The position numbers and the translations under genes are program-made. Shown in pieces: positions 6,726 through 11,090 of a DNA stretch of 11,090 bases. Numbering within the stretch: the first letter of the stretch is position 1; the number at the start of each line of letters is the position of its first letter. A model generated the notes under the pieces. The model was not told where the DNA came from. It saw only the letters and a list, made by a program, of their open reading frames with translations, and did not search any database. The stretch is from positions 1 to 11,090 of the forward strand of contig JAILIJ010000006.1 in assembly GCA_024695315.1 (NCBI GenBank), read 5' to 3'. The DNA is from Bacteroidaceae bacterium. GTDB lineage: Bacteria > Bacteroidota > Bacteroidia > Bacteroidales > Bacteroidaceae.

Positions 6726-7274
6726 ATGGCTACAACAAATAATAAGTACGCAGGAACACAGACAGAGAAGAATCTTGAGGCAGCTTTCGCAGGTGAAAGC
6801 CAGGCACGTAATAAATACACATATTTTGCTTCTGTTGCTAAGAAGGAGGGAATGGAGCAGATTGCTGAACTTTTCCAGAAGACAGCAGATAATGAAAAGG
6901 AGCACGCTAAACTTTGGTTTAAGGAGCTTAATGGTATTGGAGATACTGCTCAGAATTTGGAAGCTGCTGCAGAAGGAGAGAATTATGAGTGGACTGATAT
7001 GTATGAGAGTTTTGCTCAGACTGCAGAGGCTGAGGGATTCAAGGCTTTGGCTGCTAAATTCCGTATGGTGGCTGCTATCGAGAAGCGCCACGAGGAGCGT
7101 TACCGTGCTCTCTTGAAGAATGTGGAGACTGCTCAGGTATTTGAGAAGAGTGAGGTTAAGGTTTGGGAATGCCGCAACTGTGGACATATCGTTGTGGGTA
7201 CTAAGGCTCCTGAGGTTTGCCCTGTTTGCATGCACCCAAAGGCTTTCTTTGAGGTTCACATGGACAATTTTTAA
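6726..7274 (+). CDS. rbr: Rubrerythrin
   Basis: 182 residues from the ATG at 6726. It is a cytoplasmic non-haem iron peroxidase that reduces hydrogen peroxide to water, protecting anaerobes during oxygen exposure. The N-terminal four-helix ferritin-like domain (about 10-140) carries the diiron ligands: Glu in AGES (24), E57-x-x-H60 (EKEH), Glu residues in EGENYEW/DMYES (83-94) and E119-x-x-H122 (EKRHEERY). The C-terminal rubredoxin domain has CRNC (149, 152) and CPVC (165, 168). An upstream in-frame ATG at 6708 would add MESKIY; I prefer 6726 because family members begin close to the TEKNL segment, and GGGAG at 6701 is too near 6708. Codons are strongly biased (GAG, GCT, AAG), which suggests high expression. 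It is transcribed alone from a consensus promoter. Confidence 0.96.
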   Translation: MATTNNKYAGTQTEKNLEAAFAGESQARNKYTYFASVAKKEGMEQIAELFQKTADNEKEHAKLWFKELNGIGDTAQNLEAAAEGENYEWTDMYESFAQTAEAEGFKALAAKFRMVAAIEKRHEERYRALLKNVETAQVFEKSEVKVWECRNCGHIVVGTKAPEVCPVCMHPKAFFEVHMDNF

Positions 7275-7376
7275 TGAAAGAAAAATATTGCTAGACGGGA
7301 TCGTAGGTTCCTGGCAGTAGACCGTAGGATGGTTTTGCAGATATTGTATCAATACTTTTTCCTTCGGTATGACCAT

Positions 7377-7412
7377 AAAAAATGTTCGGCCTTGGTCAAA
7401 GCCAAGGCCGAA
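7377..7412 (-). terminator. Intrinsic terminator for the P-type ATPase gene
   Basis: A perfect 11-bp GC-rich stem (TTCGGCCTTGG, 7385-7395, with CCAAGGCCGAA, 7402-7412; 6-base loop). On the minus strand it is followed by six T residues (complement of 7377-7382). It lies about 60 bases after the ATPase stop. On the plus strand it has only a weak T-rich tail but may also stop rubrerythrin transcripts. Confidence 0.88.
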
Positions 7413-7470
7413 TAAGTTTAAATATTTTGTAAGAGATTGTCCTTCGGTAGAATCTGTTTCTTATATACTA

Positions 7471-9537
7471 TTAGTTATGAGAATAGTTTTTCCTCTTGAG
7501 GGCTCGCATAGCGTTGAGTACGGCCAAGACGGTAACGCCTACATCGGCAAAGACGGCCATCCACATAGTTGCTAAGCCAAAGGTGGCAAGGAGGAGCACA
7601 GCCACTTTAATTCCGATGGCAAACCATACATTTTGGTGTGCTATTCTTATGGTTCTTCTGGCAATCTGAATAGCTGAAGCTATCTTGCGCGGATTGTCAT
7701 CCATAAGAACTACATCTGCGGCTTCTATGGCGGCGTCGCTTCCTAAGCCACCCATTGCTATGCCTACATCTGCACGGGCAAGGACAGGGGCATCATTTAT
7801 ACCATCGCCAACGAAAGCGAGGTTCTGGTCGGACGATTTGGCTTTTAGCAGGTGTTCTACATGTTCCACTTTGTCGGTAGGTAGAAGTTCTGCATGGTAT
7901 TCGTCGAGGTCAAGAGTTTTGGCAACATGTTCGCCAACGGCTTTGCGGTCGCCGGTAAGCATTATTGTCTTTCTCACTCCGAGAGATTTAAGTTCGGCTA
8001 TGGCTTGGGCACTATCGGCTTTTATCTTGTCGCTGATGATTATGTGTCCAGCATATTCGCCTTCTATGGCTACGTGTATGATTGTTCCTGGGTGATTGCT
8101 ATCTTTCCATTTGGTTCCGATAGTTTCCATCATCTTGGTATTACCGACACATACTATTTGGCCGTTGACTTTGGCTCTGATGCCTTGGCCTGCTATTTCT
8201 TCAACATCGCTTATCTGGCAACCGTCTTCTGCTTCGTTGGGGAAGGCGTCACGAAGGGCTGCTGCTATGGGATGTGTGGAAAAATGTTCTACGTGGGCGG
8301 CAAGATGGAGAAGATGATTGTCGTGGCCTGCTTCGGGATGGACGGATTCTACGGCAAACTGTCCATGGGTTAGAGTGCCGGTCTTGTCAAACACTATGGT
8401 GCTTAGGTTGGCGAGTATGTCAATATAGTTGCTCCCCTTGATAAGGATGCCTTCACGAGAGGCTCCTCCTATTCCGCCAAAGAATGTTAGCGGTACGCTT
8501 ATGACAAGGGCGCAAGGGCAGGAGACTACAAGGAACATGAGCGAACGGTAGAGCCATGTTGGAAATGCGTTCCAGTAACCGCCGTCGACGAAGAATGGAG
8601 GTAGAATGGCGAGTGCAAGGGCGGCATATACTACTATTGGAGTGTATATTCTGGCGAATTTTGTTATAAAGGCTTCGTTCTTAGATTTATGCTCTGTAGC
8701 GCTTTCTACAAGGTTTATAATCTTGGAGACGGTACTCTCGCCAAAGGTCTTTGTCGTGCGTACTTTGATGACGCCTGAGAGATTGATACAGCCAGAGATG
8801 ACTTCGTCTTCCTCTTTGACGTCTTTAGGCAAACTCTCTCCGGTAAGGGCTACGGTATTAAGCGAACTATTTCCCTCAATAACGACTCCGTCAAGAGGTA
8901 TTTTGTCACCAGCTTTGACGATTATAGTCTCGCCAACGCTTACCGTTTCTGGCCTTACCTCGCTTATGGTGCCCTCACGTAACACGTAAGCTACATCAGG
9001 GCGGATATCCATAAGATTGGAAATGCTATCGCGGCTTTTGCCTTCGGCATAGCCTTCGAAGAGTTCGCCTACCTGGAAGAAGAGCATGACAAATACGGCT
9101 TCCGGAAATTGGTGTTCTGCTCCAGGGAGGAATCCGATACATAATGCGCCTATGGTGGCGATGGACATGAGGAAGTTTTCGTCGAATACCTCTCCAGCAA
9201 ATATTCCTTCTGCGGCTTCTTTTAGGGTGTCATGTCCGATAAGTAGATAGGGCACGAGGTAGATAAGTAGGAGTTGCCAGTTAGCAAGCTGGAAGTTTTT
9301 CTCAACTATTACCGCGGCTATGAGTAGTATGACTGTGGCGACAATAAGAAGGATCTTGGATTTCATTCCGCCTTCTTCGTGGTGGTGATGGTGGTGGTCA
9401 TGACTATGGCTATGGCAGCCACATGAGCTTCCGTGACTGTGCACGTGCTCCCCGTGGGAAGATACGCCATGTGAGTGATGGTCGTGTGAGCAGCACTCGT
9501 GGGCGTGCTCATGTTCATGAAAATGTTCGTGTGTCAT
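7471..9537 (-). CDS. Zn/Cd/Pb-type P1B ATPase (metal efflux) with His-rich N-terminus
   Basis: 688 residues. It is an inner-membrane heavy-metal exporter driven by ATP. Residues 1-54 hold 23 His and 4 Cys (CC at 15-16, CGC at 39-41) and replace the usual HMA metal-binding domain. Membrane helices begin near 60. The actuator domain has TGES (232-235); the ion-binding helix has SCPC (339-342) followed by SVP; the phosphorylation site is DKTGTLT with Asp384; the nucleotide domain has HP (422-423) and GDGIND (577-582). The last helices carry Lys644 (IGIK) and Asp665 (FADVG), the residues typical of the ZntA group, so Zn(II), Cd(II) or Pb(II) is the likely substrate; this assignment is from family knowledge. 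It is a single transcription unit with its own terminator, and a 17-bp palindrome sits at the promoter. A zntA-like name is reasonable but not proven. Confidence 0.95.
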   Translation of the reverse strand: MTHEHFHEHEHAHECCSHDHHSHGVSSHGEHVHSHGSSCGCHSHSHDHHHHHHEEGGMKSKILLIVATVILLIAAVIVEKNFQLANWQLLLIYLVPYLLIGHDTLKEAAEGIFAGEVFDENFLMSIATIGALCIGFLPGAEHQFPEAVFVMLFFQVGELFEGYAEGKSRDSISNLMDIRPDVAYVLREGTISEVRPETVSVGETIIVKAGDKIPLDGVVIEGNSSLNTVALTGESLPKDVKEEDEVISGCINLSGVIKVRTTKTFGESTVSKIINLVESATEHKSKNEAFITKFARIYTPIVVYAALALAILPPFFVDGGYWNAFPTWLYRSLMFLVVSCPCALVISVPLTFFGGIGGASREGILIKGSNYIDILANLSTIVFDKTGTLTHGQFAVESVHPEAGHDNHLLHLAAHVEHFSTHPIAAALRDAFPNEAEDGCQISDVEEIAGQGIRAKVNGQIVCVGNTKMMETIGTKWKDSNHPGTIIHVAIEGEYAGHIIISDKIKADSAQAIAELKSLGVRKTIMLTGDRKAVGEHVAKTLDLDEYHAELLPTDKVEHVEHLLKAKSSDQNLAFVGDGINDAPVLARADVGIAMGGLGSDAAIEAADVVLMDDNPRKIASAIQIARRTIRIAHQNVWFAIGIKVAVLLLATFGLATMWMAVFADVGVTVLAVLNAMRALKRKNYSHN

Positions 9538-9562
9538 ATTTTTTTCTTTAATTTTTATGCTG

Positions 9563-9570
9563 CAAAGGTA
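9563..9570 (-). promoter_or_regulatory. -7 element of the P-type ATPase promoter
   Basis: On the minus strand this reads TACCTTTG, a full TAnnTTTG match. It lies 26 bases before the ATG, so the leader is only about 20 nt. The expected -33 region falls on the palindrome at 9582-9598. Confidence 0.65.
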
Positions 9571-9581
9571 TGGTGAATCTA

Positions 9582-9598
9582 TTGCAACTAGGTTGCAA
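9582..9598. promoter_or_regulatory. Perfect palindrome, likely metal-regulator operator
   Basis: TTGCAAC-TAG-GTTGCAA: 7-bp arms with no mismatch. It is centred 20 bases upstream of the end of the -7 element, covering the -33 position of the ATPase promoter. The placement suits a dimeric repressor, or an activator touching the polymerase. A metal-sensing Fur/Zur, ArsR or similar protein is likely given the gene controlled (inference); its gene is not in the window. Confidence 0.65.
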
Positions 9599-9615
9599 GG
9601 AGAAAAATTTGGGGA

Positions 9616-9640
9616 AATTAAGAGTTAAGAATTAAGAGTT
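9616..9640. repeat. Direct repeat AATTAAGAGTT x2
   Basis: Exact 11-base copies at 9616-9626 and 9630-9640, separated by AAG. They lie in the AT-rich gap before the ferredoxin gene. A related string in inverse orientation occurs near 6444-6454. Probably low-complexity intergenic sequence. Confidence 0.6.
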
Positions 9641-9718
9641 TGACAATTAAAAGCCTTGAATTTTGTGCCTTTGGAAATAAGAATTAATTTTTTAGTGAAC
9701 TTATAAATTTAAGAGTAA

Positions 9719-9928
9719 ATGATACAGAATAAGAAATATCGTTTTAGGGCTGAGTCAGAAGAGGATAGATGTGTGGCGTGCGGCGTGTGCATGAATGTGT
9801 GCCCTCGTGAGGCGATACATATCCATAAAGGGTGCTATGCTGTAGTGGATAGGGATAAGTGTGTAGGATGTGGATTATGTGTAAAAGCATGTCCTGCAGG
9901 TGTAATGCATAAAATCGAAAATGTATGA
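9719..9928 (+). CDS. 2[4Fe-4S] ferredoxin-type protein
   Basis: 69 residues, the typical size of a bacterial-type ferredoxin with a short N-terminal extension. There are two complete cluster motifs: C18-x2-C21-x2-C24-x3-C28-P and C48-x2-C51-x2-C54-x3-C58-P. It should be a soluble low-potential electron carrier. An extra cysteine (C39) sits between the motifs. The stop codon overlaps the start of the next gene (ATGA at 9925-9928), so the two are translationally coupled and the ferredoxin probably delivers electrons to, or takes them from, that membrane protein. The promoter is uncertain: TGCCTTTG (9666-9673) resembles a -7 element, but the nearest TTTG is 23 bases upstream. Confidence 0.92.
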   Translation: MIQNKKYRFRAESEEDRCVACGVCMNVCPREAIHIHKGCYAVVDRDKCVGCGLCVKACPAGVMHKIENV

Positions 9929-10500
9929 AAAGGAAAAAGAAATGGAGTGATTATATGTGGATAGTATCTGGGACATATTTCACATTGGGATTTTTCAATA
10001 TTGTGTTTGCATGGCTCGGTATAATCTGTTTTATGATTCCTCTGCTGATGGCTATCTTTGGGGGAACAAAAGGGTATTGTAATACATATTGCGGACGAGG
10101 ACAACTGTTTCTGCAGATAGGTAACACGCTGGGATGGTCAAGGGGTAAGGTTGCCCCAAGGTGGCTTTCCTCAAAATGGTTCCGTAATTTATTTTTCGCC
10201 TTTTTCATGTTCTTCTTCGTACAGATGATTTATATCACAGTTCAGGTGGCTGACGGAGCACGTTCCTTGTCGGAGACCATACATCTGTTGTGGACCTTTA
10301 ATGTGCCTTGGGGATGGGCTTATCCTACGGAAGTGGAACCTTGGAAGGCTCAGTTTGCCTTTGGACTATATGGCATAATGTTGACTTCCCTTATAGTGGG
10401 AATTATCCTTACAATAGTTTATCGTCCTCGAACATGGTGCGTATTTTGCCCTATGGGAAATATGACTCAGATGATATGTAAGCTGAAAAATAAGGAATAG
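9925..10500 (+). CDS. Membrane protein with NapH/CcoG-like iron-sulfur cysteine motifs
   Basis: 191 residues. Hydrophobic segments lie at about 12-45, 87-107 and 145-167, so it is an integral membrane protein. Two cysteine groups sit at the ends of membrane segments: C52-NTY-C56 followed by GRGQLF, and C172-VF-C175-P followed by C185. This arrangement resembles the membrane-anchored Fer4_5 proteins (NapH, CcoG, NosR C-terminal part), which move electrons across or along the membrane; it lacks the extra C-terminal ferredoxin domain of NapH, and that role may be supplied by the separate, overlapping ferredoxin upstream. A positively charged N-terminus (MKRKKK) suggests the N-terminal end is cytoplasmic. 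The physiological partner is unknown. It ends five bases from the convergent DUF218 fragment. Confidence 0.85.
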   Translation: MKRKKKWSDYMWIVSGTYFTLGFFNIVFAWLGIICFMIPLLMAIFGGTKGYCNTYCGRGQLFLQIGNTLGWSRGKVAPRWLSSKWFRNLFFAFFMFFFVQMIYITVQVADGARSLSETIHLLWTFNVPWGWAYPTEVEPWKAQFAFGLYGIMLTSLIVGIILTIVYRPRTWCVFCPMGNMTQMICKLKNKE

Positions 10501-10505
10501 GGGAC

Positions 10506-10817
10506 TTATGTGGTGAAATGAGGCTTCACTCCTAAGATGATGTCGGCAACGACTTTTACCCTTGCGAACATCTCGCGAACCTTGACTTTGATACTTTTCT
10601 TGTAAATAGGGTAAATGGCATCATAGGCAACCGCGTCAATATCGTTGTGAAGGGCTATGTAGAGTGCTCTGCGATTATGAAATTCTTGGGAAACGATGAT
10701 GTATTTGTTTTTTCCAAAGACATCTCTTGCGCGGATTACGGAGTCAAGAGTGCGTCGACCTCCATAGTCAAGTAGGCATCTTGATTTTGGAATTCCTACA
10801 GCACCCAGGAACTGCAC
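10506..10817 (-). CDS. C-terminal half of SanA/YdcF-like (DUF218) protein, broken
   Basis: Open frame of 103 codons from a GTG at 10817. From AVGIPKSRC onward it matches the C-terminal half of the SanA/DUF218 family: LDYGGRRTLDSVIRA, then IIVSQEFHNRRALYIA with the Ser-x-x-Phe-His-x-x-Arg signature, then a basic C-terminus. The intact family has about 200-240 residues with an N-terminal membrane anchor and is implicated in envelope integrity and vancomycin exclusion in Escherichia coli. The first residues here (VQFLG) are not family sequence; they come from antisense reading of the segment that encodes the missing central part. The homologous portion therefore starts at 10802, exactly where the inverted repeat ends. 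On its own this fragment lacks the LLLGT and SGD motifs and should be inactive. Confidence 0.75.
   Translation of the reverse strand: MQFLGAVGIPKSRCLLDYGGRRTLDSVIRARDVFGKNKYIIVSQEFHNRRALYIALHNDIDAVAYDAIYPIYKKSIKVKVREMFARVKVVADIILGVKPHFTT
10746..10802. repeat. Left arm of perfect 57-bp inverted repeat
   Basis: The reverse complement equals 11034-11090 at all 57 positions; the next base outside, at 10803, breaks the match. It encodes AVGIPKSRCLLDYGGRRTL on the minus strand. The two arms enclose 231 unique bases. Confidence 0.95.
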
Positions 10818-11090
10818 TTTGCCGATATAAACAAAGTACCAAGACGCTCGGTAGCCCTTCTCTTAGGCACAAATAAATACACCTTACTTGGCAGCGAAAA
10901 TGAATACTATACCCGTCGAATAGATGCCGTAGCCGAACTATACAAAGCCAGAAAAATAGACAGCGTACTGATAAGCGGCGATAACTCGTCTAAGGAATAT
11001 AACGAGCCAGAAATGATGCTAGCAGACCTTGAGGCTGTAGGAATTCCAAAATCAAGATGCCTACTTGACTATGGAGGTCGACGCACTCTT
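10785..11090 (+). CDS. Central part of the same SanA/YdcF-like protein, opposite strand, runs off window
   Basis: Frame open from 10785 (just after TGA at 10782-10784) to the window end. Family sequence begins near 10803 and includes VPRRSVALLLGTNKY, YTRRIDAVAELYKA, VLISGDNSSKEYNEP and then GIPKSRCLLDYGG at the very end. These are the LLLGT and SGD-x-S motifs of the SanA/DUF218 family. No ATG, GTG or TTG is in frame ahead of LLLGT, and the N-terminal membrane anchor is absent, so the 5' end of the gene is lost at 10802/10803. The homology runs without a break through 11033/11034, so that junction looks native. The frame could continue into a full C-terminus beyond the window. Confidence 0.7.
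11034..11090. repeat. Right arm of 57-bp inverted repeat, cut by the window end
   Basis: Identical in inverse orientation to 10746-10802, encoding the same peptide on the plus strand. The match is still perfect at the last base of the window, so the real length may be greater. Confidence 0.95.

Noticed and set aside
7471..9537. Long plus-strand frames opposite the P-type ATPase (for example 7685-8095 and 7894-8373)
   Set aside because: They are antisense shadows of a gene with complete family motifs; none has a recognisable domain or promoter.
10803..11033. Simple on/off phase switch that would restore a complete sanA gene
   Set aside because: Flipping the segment joins the central and C-terminal parts, but the start codon and membrane anchor are missing in either orientation, so a full gene is not restored by the sequence in hand.

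Overview
The window looks like chromosomal DNA of a Bacteroidales bacterium, most likely Prevotella or a close relative (inference). The signs are promoters of the Bacteroidetes type (TTTG, about 19 bases, then TAnnTTTG) at several genes, little use of Shine-Dalgarno sites, a large secreted protein with a C-terminal tail like the type IX secretion sorting domains of this phylum, and AT-rich intergenic DNA full of short degenerate repeats. Both ends of the window lie in repeated sequence, so it may be a whole contig rather than a cut from a larger one.

Layout. 1-779 has no convincing gene. It holds a clean TTCACTC heptamer tract, a second degenerate copy of the same unit about 509 bases further on, and a promoter. 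780-4127 encodes a very large secreted multidomain protein and ends in a strong terminator. 4355-4927 encodes a small secreted protein of unknown function behind a near-consensus promoter. The next 410 bases have no protein gene, but contain a promoter, four hairpins and a terminator in the right order for a small RNA of about 195 nt. 5338-6285 (minus) is an AraC-family regulator. 6726-7274 is rubrerythrin with a long leader that can fold. 7471-9537 (minus) is a Zn/Cd/Pb-type P1B ATPase with a histidine-rich N-terminus, its own terminator and a perfect 17-bp palindrome at its promoter. 9719-10500 is an overlapping pair: a small 2[4Fe-4S] ferredoxin and a membrane protein with cysteine motifs of the NapH/CcoG type.

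The right end is the most unusual part. The C-terminal half of a SanA/YdcF-like (DUF218) protein is read on the minus strand (10506-10802), and the central part of what appears to be the same protein is read on the plus strand (10803-11090). The two share a perfect 57-bp inverted repeat (10746-10802 and 11034-11090), and the second copy stops exactly at the window edge. Neither piece has the N-terminal membrane anchor or a convincing start codon. This is either a real inverted rearrangement or an assembly fold-back.

Functionally, rubrerythrin (peroxide detoxification), the metal-efflux ATPase and the iron-sulfur electron-transfer pair suggest a stress and redox/metal homeostasis neighbourhood in an anaerobe. 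The genes lie on alternating strands as separate transcription units, so this is loose proximity rather than one system.
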